From: Strigamia acuminata
Taxonomy: Eukaryota > Arthropoda > Chilopoda > Geophilomorpha > Linotaeniidae
Length of the DNA: 64,000 nucleotides
Direction of reading: 5' to 3'
Assembly (NCBI GenBank): GCA_949358305.1
Contig: OX442315.1
Coordinates: 7,590,427-7,654,426, forward strand
The notes under the pieces were generated by a model that was given only the letters and a program-made list of their open reading frames with translations, was not told the DNA's origin and did no database searches. Of this stretch, positions 49,901 to 62,400 are shown piece after piece. Made by a program: the position numbers and the translations under genes. How positions within the stretch are numbered: position 1 is the stretch's first letter; each line of letters begins with the position of its first letter.

Positions 49901-52900
49901 TTTTTGCTATGCTGGGAATGTTGTCGCCGGCCTCCCGCGGCGCATTGATGACAGCGGCCATCTTTCTATACGTGTTCATGGGGTAATTTTAATGTAGAAA
50001 TTAGTAAATATTAAAAGTTAATGTTGAATATTTTACAGGTTAATTGCTGGCTATTTGTCGGCTCGGTTGTACAAAACTATTCGCGGTGTTCAATGGAGAA
50101 AAGCTGCATTAATGGTTGGTAATTTTAAGCAGTCGCGTAGCAAGCATCTTTCGGGCATTTTCTAATATTTGATGATTTGATATTTCGTCAAAAATCATCG
50201 TGGGTTGGGGTTTTTTTTATTGAAGTCTGTCGAAAATTTATTATTTTTTGTCTACATTTGTTGAAATTTATTTATTTGTTGAAATTCATCAACATTTGTT
50301 GAAATCTATCAACATTTGTTGAAATTTATCAACATTTGTTGAAATTTATCAACATTTGTTAATTTTTTTCAAAATTTATCAAAGTTTGGTTAATTTTCCT
50401 CAAAATTCATCAACGTTTAGTTAATTTTTGTCAATATTCATCAACGTTTGGTTAATTTTCCTCAAAATTCATCAACGTTTGGTTAATTTTCGTCAAAATT
50501 CATCAACGTTTGGTTAATTTTCGTCAAAATTCATCAAAGTTTGGTTACTTTTCTCAAAATTCATTAAAGTTTGGTTAATTTTCATCAAAATTTGGTTAAT
50601 TTTCGTCAAAATTTGGTTAATTTTCGTCAAAATTTGGTTAATTTTCGTCAGGATTTGGTTAACTTTTGTCCAAATTGGTTAATTTTTGTCAAAATTGGTT
50701 AATTTTCGTGAAAATTTGGTTATTTTTCGTCAAAATTGGTTAATTTCCGTCAAAAATTGGTGTTTTTTCGTCCAAATTTGTTCATTTTCGTCAAAATTCA
50801 TTAAACTTTTGTTAATTTTCGTCACATTTTATTAAACTTTTATTAATTTTCGTCAAAATTCATCAAAATTTTGGTTAATTTTCGTCAAAATTCATCAAAA
50901 TTTTGGTTACTTTTCGACGTAATACGTAGATAAGTTTCTTGCTACTGCACAACATTTAATCATTACATACGGTAATATTGATATTTTTTATTTTTTAAAT
51001 ATATTTTTAGACCGCAACGTTATATCCGAGCATAGTTTTCGGTACTGGATTCTTTTTAAATTTTTTCATCTGGGGAAAACACTCGAGTGGCGCAGTGAGA
51101 CGAAAACTAAGAAAACTGAAGACAATTTTGCTTTAATTGAGTTTTACATTTCTTAGGTTCCTTTTTCGACCATGGTTGCTTTGTTGTGTTTGTGGTTCGG
51201 TATCTCATTACCGCTCGTCTTCCTCGGCTATTATTTCGGTTACCGTAAACAACCGTACGAACACCCGGTCAGGACGAACCAAATACCGCGTCAAGTACCC
51301 GAACAAGTGTGGTATATGAATCCAGTATTATGGTAAGAATTCCATTTCAAAATGGAGATCTTATGGTATTATAAAAATGGCGCATTTTTGTTTCACGAGT
51401 AATTCAGTTTCTTCATACGACATTTAACGTTGAAATTCGTTAAATTTGATGTTAAAAACTGAGTAATGAGTTAAATACGGTGGTTAAATTCGTGTAAACG
51501 TTAAAAACACGAATTACCCATTATAAAACGATAAAAAGCTGAATTAGCCATTTTAAAACGTCGAAAAACAAGAATTAGTCTGTATAAAACGTTAAAAAAC
51601 GTGAATTAGCCGTTTTAAAACGTTAAAAAACGTGAACTAGCTGGTTTAAAACGTTAAAAAACGTGAACTAGCTGGTTTAAAAGGTTAAAAAACGTGAACT
51701 AGGTCGTTTAAAACGTTAAAAAACTTAAATTATTTGAGATAAAACGTTAAAAACCGTGAATTAGGTATTAAAAATCGTGAATTAGGTATTAAAAACCGTG
51801 AATTAGGTATTAAAAAACGTGAATTAAGTATTAAAAAACGTGAATTAGATATTAAAAAACGTGAATTAGGTATTAAAAACCGTGAATTAGGTATTAAAAA
51901 CCGTGAATTAGGTATTAAATATCGTGAATTAGGTATTTAAAAACGTGAATTAGGTATTTAAAACGTGAATTGACCATTACAAGGCATTAAATGAATGAAT
52001 TAGCTGCTTTAAATAAAATATTACAAAATTTGAATTTGCCGTAAACTCTCAAAAATGTGTGTAAAAATTCAAACTGGATTGAAATGTATGTTTTTGTATT
52101 TTAGTACTTTAATGGCGGGTGTTCTACCCTTCGGTGCAATGTTTATTGAACTATTTTTCATCCTAACCGTAAGTTATGATTTATTTCGTGTATTTTTATT
52201 TTTATTTTTTGGCTAAAGATGTTTTTTTTTTTTAACTTTGTTTCAGGCACTTTGGGAAAACCAGTTTTATTATTTATTTGGTTTTCTGTTTCTCGTCTTC
52301 ATTATTTTAGTCATATCCTGCTCGCAAATTGCAATCGTGATGGTCTATTTTCAACTTTGCGGAGAAGTAAGCATTTACTATTAGGAAGAAATTTATTTTT
52401 CTACCTAAATAATTAATTTGTGCAATTTTGAACCTAAATAATTTATTTTTGCAATTTTGCACCTAAATAATTTATTTTTGCAATTTTGCGCATAAATAAT
52501 TAATTTTTGCATCTAAAAATTCATTTTTTCCACCAAAAAATTTATTTTTTCCACCAAAAAATTCATTTTTGCATTCAAAAATTCATTTTTGCATTCAAAA
52601 ATTCATTTTTGCATTCAAAAATTCATTTTTGCATTCAAAAAATTCATTTTTATGATTATTTTAGCAATTTTTCCACCCAAAAGCCATTGAAATGCATAAA
52701 ATTTGCATCTAAATCTTCTAAAAATGCAGAAATAATTCAAATTTCTGTTGATTTATAATTTTTTTCTTCCAATGCAGGATTACCATTGGTGGTGGAGATC
52801 ATTCATTACATCCGGCGGTTCGGCCATTTATATTTTTGCCTATTCCACGTTTTATTTCGCGACGAAGCTGAAAATCACAGAATTTATTCCCACACTCTTG

Positions 52901-53017
52901 TATTTCGGCTACACGTTCCTCATGGTTATAACTTTCTGGTTTCTAACGGGAACGGTCGGTTTCTACGCCGCATACATATTTATTCGAAAAATTTACTCCG
53001 CAGTCAAAATTGATTAA
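46901..53017 (+). CDS. TM9SF4: Transmembrane 9 superfamily member 4 (nonaspanin)
   Basis: Seventeen exons: 46901-46936, 47001-47105, 47175-47280, 47348-47516, 47594-47696, 47763-47818, 48394-48435, 48501-48742, 48817-48887, 49700-49832, 49901-49982, 50039-50114, 51011-51094, 51157-51332, 52105-52168, 52247-52366 and 52778-53017. All are GT-AG with consistent phases, giving 634 residues. It has a signal peptide, a large lumenal domain ([30 protein letters not shown]) and then nine membrane helices. Signature blocks: [54 protein letters not shown]. The C-terminus KIYSAVKID is the cytosolic tail end typical of TM9SF4. The family acts in Golgi/endosomal membranes in protein sorting, adhesion and phagocytosis. 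Several introns are filled with different tandem repeats. Confidence 0.97.
47925..48200. repeat. Tandem repeat in TM9SF4 intron 6
   Basis: Degenerate units around TTTTATAGACAAATTTATTT (about 27-30 bp) repeat some ten times and drift in sequence. Confidence 0.75.
49080..49545. repeat. Two adjacent tandem repeats in TM9SF4 intron 9
   Basis: 49080-49300 repeats GTGAAAATCGCATTTTTT-type units. 49325-49545 repeats GAACCGAAAAACCAATTTTT (about 20 bp, about eleven copies). The second array keeps long open frames on the minus strand only because of its composition. Confidence 0.85.
50260..50925. repeat. Long tandem repeat in TM9SF4 intron 12
   Basis: Units of GTTAATTTTCGTCAAAATT with or without CATCAAAGTTTG extend for about 650 bp, with drift from a GTTGAAATTTATCAACATTT-type array at the left end. 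Confidence 0.85.
51490..51975. repeat. Tandem repeat in TM9SF4 intron 14
   Basis: Units such as AAAACGTGAATTAGGTATTA (about 20 bp), and longer ones with GCCGTTTTAAAACGTT, fill most of the intron. Confidence 0.85.
52420..52650. repeat. Tandem repeat in TM9SF4 intron 16
   Basis: Units AATTCATTTTTGCATTCAAA (20 bp, about five good copies from 52560) follow a CCTAAATAATTTATTTTTGC-type array. Confidence 0.8.
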
Positions 53018-53019
53018 TT

Positions 53020-54350
53020 TATCGAAACAAAATGTAAATACATTTCGAAAAACTGAAACAATAATTTTCTTTTTTCTTTAATCCTTCTAAATGACAATAA
53101 TAATAATTAATAATAATTGACTAAATTATTGTTATTATTGATGTTATTTTTATTTTTAACACATTTTATTACGTTATTATTATTATTATTTTACTTGTAA
53201 ATATTTAGGATTTACAAAAGTTCCACCGAAGAATGAAAACGTCACTTAATATTGTGTTTTGAGTTGTGTCAGTAATAGTTGTCTTCCTATTTGTCTCAGT
53301 AAAGTCTTATTCTTTCTTTGAATTAACAATTATCTGTTCTAAAATAATTTAAAAAATGAGCCAAACAAATAATGAGTCAAATAAAAGGGAGTTTTAAGGA
53401 AAATTCGAGTGAAAACAATACCAAACTCAATTTTATCGTCACTCGTGAGGAACAAATTCATTTTGGTGCTAAAGAGTGAGTTCGGCCTTTTTTGCATTTT
53501 TATCAAGAATAAAGTTTTGGCTGCAAAAAGTGATCAACAGATCTTTTGGTCATCGAACCGGTAAGTGACCACTTGTACATCACATTTGGTGGGGCATCCA
53601 TCACACACGCCTAAATAGGACAAGCTTTTTTTGCAAACTCATGTATAATTTTATGCAAAATTATATAAAAAAAATTTTTTTTTTTTTTTAGTAGTTTATT
53701 TTTGCAAAATTTACTGCACTGGTGGTTGAATTGGGGCGTGGAAGATCACCTTGCTTAAAAATGGGCCGCGATGCTAAAAAGTTTGCGAACCCTTGGCTTA
53801 CAGTATGTTGCAATTTGCGATGTATATTTTCTCTGAATCGATTAAAACCGGACATGAATCGACGAGAGTTGGAGTCGATCGTAATTGGTTGGCCGCAAGA
53901 CCTTTCCTTGCGTCTTGTGTGAACACAAGTGTGAACCTAGCTTAAAAGCCGCTCCCAACAACGTGTGCACCTGTTGCAGTTCCCCACAACCAGGTGGATC
54001 TGCGGGCCTCGGATATGCAAAAGAATACTGTATAAGTTGTTGTGGTTGGGACCAAGAAAGTTTCATAGTCAAATGGATTCCTAATCCGGCCTTGCCCAAG
54101 TTGCACATTGGCCCATTTGACTTCTTGCTATGTCACTGACGCAATATACTTCGGCTTTACGGAATCAGGCCCATTTCTAAAGTTTTTTTTCAAAAAAAGT
54201 TTTTACACGTCTGACTGATGGGAACAGTTTTAGCCTCAGATGGTACGATAAGCAAATTCTCAATGATCGTGATCCCTACAATGTGCTTGCATCTGTAAAT
54301 CTTAGCAGACACAGGAAATTTCTCCGCATTGACTGATTCTAAGTTACGTT
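53020..54350. other. Intergenic DNA downstream of TM9SF4
   Basis: 53020-53520 holds the TM9SF4 3' UTR, with a candidate AATAAA at 53508-53513 and AT trinucleotide runs. The remainder shows no supported gene. Confidence 0.45.
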
Positions 54351-54351
54351 C

Positions 54352-54755
54352 TATACTCCGGCCAACCTCAAGAGTGCACCTCTGTCGTATTGGTCGAGTC
54401 AATTCACTTGTGTAGTCATACACAAAAGTAGACCAAAATACATGTTGAGTGCTTTCCAGACACAACAACCAATAAAAAAATTCAAAAATTGCTTGCTTTC
54501 CTGATAAAGCAACCAATAAACTGAACAAACAAGTATTTTGAAATAAGAACAGCATAAAACATTATTTCATGAATTGAAAATACATTCTATTATACAAAAC
54601 AAATAAATTTACATCATTTCAATTATTATAATATTCAAACAAATTTAAAACAGAACAAAACTACTTTTCCTGGTGGTAGAATATAGTCCACATTTGGAAG
54701 TAATCATGCTCGGCCAATGGGACAGAGGTGCACTCTTGAGGTTGGCCAGAGTATA
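54352..54755. mobile_element. MITE with TATACTC termini, relative of 159-308
   Basis: The inverted arms 54352-54399 and 54708-54755 match over 48 bp with few differences (TATACTC[C/T]GGCCAACCTC ... CTCGGCCAATGGGACAGAGG). CTCAAGAGTG, CGGCCAATGGGA and the TATACTC tip are shared with the 150-bp element at 159-308. The spacer is about 308 bp and non-coding. Confidence 0.8.
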
Positions 54756-54759
54756 GTGA

Positions 54760-55720
54760 CCAACATTTAACCGCATCGTCGTCATTCTGTGGGATCGTCA
54801 AATCGGTTTCTATTCTTTTTTGTAGCTGACCTAGCGACAAAAATTTTCAAAATGGAGGATAGTAGATTTTTATATTGGTAGAAAATTTGGAAATTTATTG
54901 AAAATATATTTAAAATATATTGTGAAATTTCAAAATTACACAATTGAAAATGTTTGCGAAGTTATTGTAAAAAAAAGTTATGGGAATGGTCTCTCTACTC
55001 GATTGTAAATATGTTGAGGAAAAAGTTATTTTAAATTGTATTTATATCTTGTTCCTGACTCTGTTTTACTCTATTTTTGTTGATTTTATGTATTTTTATT
55101 GTGAAATGATAGTTTTCATTTCAGACATTTACAACACATGTTTAAAGATTGGAAATATCCAAACAACATTTCCATCTGAAAGAAAACTGATTGTAAATAT
55201 AATATTAACCCTTCCAACCCTAAGATGGGTCACCACAAATTTTCAATTTATTGGAAATATTAGATTTCACCGTTAAGATTTACTACTAATTTCCAAAAGT
55301 TCTGAAATGTATAAAATATTTACAACACATTTCCAACAAATTTTCTCATAATAGGAAATTCAAATTTTCCATATTAATTTCCAACTTGGAAATGTTTGGA
55401 AATTTAATTTTTTTTTCAGTGCACGTTTATTTTCTTTTGCAATATAAATTATTTATACAAAATTTATTTTATGCAAACCGGTGCAAACCAGCTGAATCTC
55501 ACCACTCTTGACTTTTACTAAATAGTCCCAATTGGGATTAACATTGAACAGTGGGGAACTGAAGGATTAACCGAGGGATTAAAATTTCAGAAATTCTTAA
55601 AGTTTACTATAATATATATAATATATATTATATATATATATATTTTCTCTATTATAGTATATATTTTCTTTTCTTTTATTTTCTTTTATTTTATTTTCTC
55701 TTTATATTTTCATTTTTGAA
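54760..55720. other. AT-rich intergenic DNA with a TA microsatellite
   Basis: There is a (TA)n run at about 55611-55642. GGAAATTT-type words recur between about 54880 and 55410 (a degenerate repeat). No gene is supported. Confidence 0.45.
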
Positions 55721-55723
55721 GGT

Positions 55724-55734
55724 GCCGCCATTTT
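55724..55734 (+). promoter_or_regulatory. YY1-like motif near a predicted transcription start
   Basis: GCCGCCATTTT is the complement of the AANATGGCGGC motif common at TATA-less starts. It sits about 430 bp before a strong splice donor at 56154 that would end the first exon of the downstream gene. Confidence 0.35.
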
Positions 55735-56423
55735 GGCTTCGGTGAATGCTGCCACGCAGCGGCGAGTTTGGGAACGTCATCCAATTCCTTTTTCCTGGAT
55801 TAATTGCCATAGGCAAGATACTCTATGACGACAAAATACTTGCACCTAAATTCCGGATCCAAATCCAGATTAATCACGCAAGCACCAAATATTAACCCTC
55901 CGCCACGACTCAATTCCAAACGAAACAATCGACCGAATCCCACACACCCGAAATACAAACCATCAACGCCAACAACAACACAACTCAACAATCTAAAATA
56001 CGTAACATCCAACCCGAAACAAACCCCAATGTTATTGTGGGACTATTTCCACCCAAAACGCATTCGCCGAGATCACTCCGCTCCAGACCGTAATGGCCAC
56101 TTCCCCCGACTTACGTGGTGAAGCCTGTAGGGTCGTTGCATCTCGTTTCTCCAGGTAAGGACAAAGTAATTTTTATTTTCCAATTAAACCGAACACGATT
56201 GAACCGCGAGACGTCCGTTCGATGATCGGCTGGCTCAAAAAGTAGTGAAAGCGAACGGTTGGCGGTAAATGTCAGATAAAACTTCGCGGGAAATGCGGTG
56301 AGCGCGAGTTGTCAACGCTTTTGAACGGCAATCGGCGGGCAACTTTTCAATAGCGCGCGGATTTCTATCACAGTTATGAATTCATGATTACTCACAGCCT
56401 ATTCTCAATTGCAGTGGAATTTT

Positions 56424-59400
56424 ATGGCAACAAGCAAGAAAAGCGGTGGCCTGAAAGTCAAGATCAGAGTGAGTATTCTGAATATATTTCATTTTTAAGA
56501 GTTAAAAAATGGCAAAAAATATTTAAAAAACGTATAAAAATGTACAATATTTACAATTTCGCAATTTTTATTAATTAATGGTAGGTATTAATAATTTTAT
56601 GTAAATTTTCCATGTTTTTTAATTAGTTCATTAGTCACATTATCTGAATATTCAGCAGTGATTTTTTTTTTTACACCTGACCTTGGATTTGGGGCCAGAT
56701 TTGATGCAGGGTATAGAAAAATGTTTTTGTTTTAGCAGGGTTGTAGTGGTAAGACCAACTATTGTATTACCCAGGCCGGTGTAACTCGAATTTGAGGCGA
56801 CTGCCAGTACAACCTGTATTTACCGGCATGTCGTTATACATTTTTCGATGAGAATTGAACCAAAACAAACACAAAAAGCATTTTTAGATGTCCAAAATGT
56901 ATCAAAATGTACCAAAATGTACCAAAATGTACCAAAATGTACTAAAATGTACCAAAATGTACCAAAATGTACCAAAATGTACTAAAATGTACCAAAATGT
57001 ACCAAAATGTACCAAAATGTACCAAAATGTACCAAAATGTATCAAGAAAACTCAATTTTCTTATTCAAATTCCAACATAATTATTCATCCGGGCTCTTTT
57101 AATTAAAAATCAAAAACTAGCTTTTTCGCTTATACCGGCATGTTTGACATTTTACTGGCATGCCGGTGTAAGCTGGGTAATACGGATCTTTATAAATGGA
57201 GGGTTGCCATGACAGTTGATACTGTGTGCATAGAACTTAGGGATCTCGTAATCAGGGGTTCTGATAGGACTGCCAGGAGTGTGTTTAAGGGTTTCTGGGT
57301 GTTTTTGTTGCACAATATTAGATTAAATGAGGTAATTCAACTTGAAATGTTAAAATGTTCGTGTTTTGATGTGGGGAAATTCAAAGATAAGGGGAATTTC
57401 CGTTTTGTTTTAGGAGTTAAAAGCCGATTGGGATTGTGGAAGTTGATGGTTTTTGTACTGGTTGAGAATGCTGGGATTCTGCGGAATGACCTTGACTAAG
57501 GTTTGGGTTTTCGGAATCGTCCTGATGTCCTGAAGTGAGGATTTTGGATGGTCAAGTGGGAGATTTTTTATAAAATTATGTTTAAAAGTTGGGATAAAGT
57601 TGTGGGTTTGGAATTTTTTATGAAATTCTGATTTTTTTTTAGAAGTTTTGACATTTTTCAAGAAATTTTGAAATTTTTTTTAGAAGTTTTGACATTTTTC
57701 AAGAAACTTTGAAATTTTTTTTACAAGTTTTGAAATTTTTCAAGAAATTTTGAAATTTTTTCAAGAAATTTTGAAATTTTTTCAAGAAATTTTGAAATTT
57801 TTTCAAGAAATTTTGAAATTTTTTCAAGAAATTTTGAAATTTTTCAAGAAATTTTGAGATTTTTCAAGAAATTTTGAAATTTTTCCAATTTTTTATCAAA
57901 TTTTCGATTTTTTATCAAATTTTCAATTTTTTATCAAATTTTCAATTTTTTATCAAATTTTTAATTTTTTATCAAATTTTTAATTTTTTTATCAAATTTT
58001 CAATTTTTTATCAAATTTTCAAATTTCTCAGTAAATTTTCATACTTTTCAGCAAATTTTTATATTTTTTCCGGAAATTTCCTAATTTTTCCCGGAAATTT
58101 CCAAATTTTTCACGGAAATTTAAAAATTTTTTACGGAAATTTAAAAATTTTTCACGGAAATTTTAAAATTTTACATGCAAATTCCCAAATTTATGAAAAT
58201 TCTAACAAATCTTTCTGCCCCAAAAATCTCCTAGCCCCAGGCCCACCACCAGCAACTCTGTGATTGGTTGAAAATTCCACACTCAAAAATCGAACACAGG
58301 TCATTCACACCACACTTTAGTCACCCCATTACTTTTCGAATCATTAGACCATGTCAATAACTATCACCTCCCCCAACCAATCACACGCGACCAACTTAAC
58401 CATCGGAAATCCATCCTCGCTCCTGATTGGCTCCCACATTGAAAATCGACATTTCCAAGCACAAAGCCTCAGGAAAAAATAAAACCCATTTGAACCGGCC
58501 TACCACGCTGGTGGGGGGTTGCCATGGCAACCAACCAACCCAAGGGATCACGCGGTGTTCGTCCTTGAATCAATGTCATTTGCACATATAAAACAAAGAG
58601 GCAGAAACATTCCTTGACCTAGTTTTCAGAATAACCGGAGCTTGACAGCTGTTGCCAGGTCTACCACATTCCAAAGCCACACACTAATGGAGGTGTTTCC
58701 ACTTGTTTTTCTAAAGTGATACAATGTGTTTGGACCAGATTGCAACAATGAGAAGGAAGTAAACAACCACAAACAAAGTTGTTATCAATTTCAGACAACC
58801 AAACATATTGGGAATAAGCAAACAAGGTTGATAACAATTACTGACATGTTTTTATTGGGGAAACTGAATTAAATGCGTGTGATTGGTTGAGATGAACCAA
58901 TGAGATTGCTAGCAAAGGCTTCTGGGAAAAAACTAGTGGGTTTTTTCCAGTAGCACTTGGCGATAGGGAGCTTTTCAGCCAGGAGTGACTAATACTGTTT
59001 CTTGGTTTTTCACATGTTATTAAGTTTTTTTCTTAACGCGGGGGGGGGGGGGGGGGGGGAGAACTCCCCCCTTGAACTCCCACTCCCTCTGCGAACCTCG
59101 CCTTAACTGTTTTTTTTAATGTGATGCGGAATTGGGCACTTATTTAGTCGAGGTATGGTTAGCATGCATCAGTCATTCCTGGTTTGTGTCTGTAATTTCA
59201 TTGGGCGGAGACCCCTGTTGCCAGGCGCTTCTGTTTTTTCCCATTTGATTGATTGTGTATTAAAGCGTGAACCAAGGACAACATGGCCACCGATGCCGCC
59301 ATTTAATATACCGTATCGCCTCGTTTAAACGTCCGGGCGTTTATATTTTTTTTTCAGCCGACCTACCCGGCGGCAATATGAAACTCGGCGTTTAATCGGG

Positions 59401-62400
59401 CCCGGCGCTTAACCAGATAAAAAGTGCGAAATTAGTTTTCGGGAAAATAAATAGTCATAAACAGATTTCATTGGAGCCATAACGGTGTCTCACCAGAGGA
59501 AATGAATAAATTGAACAGTAAGGTGTTTAAGAAATTTTACCGACGGAAATAGTACCGTCATTCGTAACATATGCAGTACTTTTGGTACGTTATCTGAACG
59601 TAATTTCGCATTTACCCGGAGTTTATACGAGCCCGGCGCCTATAAACTTTTGGGGCGATGACTGCCAGGCGCTAAAACGGGGCGGGCGCTTGAATGAATC
59701 TGGGTGTTTAAACGGGGCGGTACGGTATAGCCGCACCATATTCTGGGATGACAATAAGTAACAAACATGCTTAGTTGGCAAGCAATGCATGACAAGTGAT
59801 TGCTGTCATCCAATCAGCGTACAGAACAACGAATCAATAGGAAATAATATACGGATGCGTGTTTACGTTATCCTTGGTTCATGATTAAAGTGTACTAAAA
59901 TATAGAACGAAGAGACGATTGGTGTATTGTCTGTCTTGTGATTGGTTCAAAGGAATGATGGCGTCATTAATTCTCTACACAATGCTGCAATGATGCTATT
60001 TGCTAGGAAGGGCTCACTGTGCAACTCTCGGTGCAAATGCATGGTTGGGTCTTCAGAAAGTGGTACTACAGATTACCACTTGCCTTCAGTTCGCGCCCGG
60101 GATATGGATGCTAAATTTGTACAAGGCATCCCATTCTGCGCAGACGATTTTCTAATTCCAGTTATTATTTAGCAGTATTAAGCCTAATAATGCTAAAATA
60201 AAGTTATTAAACAACGATAAACTCATCGCCGAAAGTAATTTACGGCAAAGTACCAAAATATTGTTGTTTTATTTTTTCTTTGTGCAACAAGCTTGGCAAT
60301 TTCCATGTTAAATGCATGCGCAGAATGTGATGCGTTGTTTGAATTTAGCATCAAGATAGCCCAAACTGTAGGAAGCGTATAAAGGGTCTGGAGGAAATAA
60401 TCAATAGGTGCGTTCAATCTGGGTTAGAAGAAGTGACTTTCACTTTCCTTCCTTTCCTCAAAGTCACTTTTGTTTGAATGCACTTACTTACCACCAGATT
60501 TCCATTTCCATTTACCATGTGCCACACGTGTGAATTTACCGTGTGCCACACGTAAATCTAGCGTGTGCCACATGTAAATCTACCGTGTGCCACACGTAAA
60601 TCTACCATGTGCCACACGTAAATTTACTGTGTGCCACACGTGTGAATTTACCGTGTGCCACACGTGAATTTACCGTGTGCCACACGTGTGAATTTACCGT
60701 GTTCATCGAGAACAAAATGGCTGCCACTGTAGCTTTGTTAAATGTGCAATGCGCATGCGCACGCACATAAGTGACTTTTAAAAGGTGGAAAAGGAACTTT
60801 TCAGTTACTTTCCTGAAAGTCACTTTAGTGACTTTACTTGGTCAAAATGTGACGTAATTATCGTCACTTCCACTCTCTGAAAGGCAGTTAAGTCAGTTAA
60901 GTGACTTTCGTCTAGAAGATTGAACGCACCTAATGTCTAGCTTGTCTAGCCAGGAATCTGTCTTCTTTATGTGTTGGGTTTCCTGGATATTCACATGATA
61001 AATAGATGATTTTTGGATATCTTGGCTGGTAATCTTGTTTTTGGCTCACTAGATGCTTGCTCAGTTATTATTTGGACATGGCTTTTGGGGTTTCTGTAAA
61101 CGGTAAGAAAAAAGACGAAAACCTTTTTTTGGGGTTTTATGAGTAAACAGCAATTAACCTCACATAGGCTAGGCTAGAAATGATAAGTCAATGTTATTGT
61201 AATTGTTTGCAGCTGTGCACATGCGAAATTTTTTTTATAACATAATTAAAAATAATTTATTCATCTTATTATATATGTTATATATTATATATATCATATA
61301 TATATTATATTATATATATTTTCGGTCTACGCAGGCAGCTGTTTTCAACAGTAGAAGTAAAACAAAAAAGTTTCTATCTCTATTCACTGTAAAAACCTTC
61401 CACTATTGCCACTGTGCTGATCTTTATGCAAACCCTTCAAATCTCCAATTTATCTTATCATTAGCCAATCAGAAAAATGCTTATCAAATTTGAGGACTAG
61501 GAAAAATATGTTTTGCTGTTTAAGGCCACAGTTCAAAGTCAGAATCACCATCCTTCTGTTCTTCACAGTTCCTTCAGGCTTTTCAACGACGCTTAAGTTG
61601 ATTTGTGGTCATGGCAACCTCCTTTGATATGTGACAGTATTTTTAATTGCTTTTTTCAAGTCCTTATTTGATCATGAACATTTATTATGCACGTAAGAAA
61701 TGTTGGAATTAGAGGTGGGAATGGTTAAAATAACCTGCAGATTTTTGCCATAATATTTGATTGCGGCTGCGGTTGGCTGTCTTGGCCTTATTGGTTGAGA
61801 AGGGTCACATGATCAAGAATTTTTATCCCTGAGCTAATGATGTGCGTTCAATTTCAAATCGAAAAACCGATTCCCTCGATTATCTCGATTTATCCTGGAG
61901 GAAATGATGCAAAACGCGTCATATTTTTTAGAATCGGATTCTCGAAAAACAGATTCTCATAATCTACGTGTGGGATGGATTCTTTGGATTTCGACCCGAT
62001 TTCGACACGTTTTTCTGGCGGCCATTTTGAAATCGAATAGATCGGCGAAGGAAGTCAGATCTGCGCATGCTCAAGGTTTACTTTGAACGAGTTAAAAACC
62101 GATTCTACAATGAAGTTTTTGTAATCGGATTTTGGTAATTTGGAATTGAACGCGCCTACTGTGTGATGACTTTCGGCTTTTTCTTGTTTTTGGTTTAATT
62201 GCAACATACAGTTGTTTTGAAAAGTGACTGCAGTTGCTATTTGGGGGCAATGCTGCGAAACCAATTAATTATTACAACATCACAGACTACTAGCTTAATA
62301 TAGTTTGGAAAACAGCAATTATTGATACAGCACATGCTGTAAAGCTGCCTGATTCAGTTTATTGCATTGAGCGGCTTGCTTGGATCTTTTATCCATTGCT

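Noticed and set aside
55800-56012. 70-residue minus-strand ORF (VVVGVDGLYFGCVGF...)
   Set aside because: It lacks splice support on the minus strand and overlaps the likely leader exon of a plus-strand gene.
56888-57106. ORF with repeated MYQNVPKCTK units
   Set aside because: Pure translation of a 10-bp tandem repeat.
60516-60706. CRISPR-like array
   Set aside because: Units are contiguous with no spacers, inside a MITE of an animal genome.
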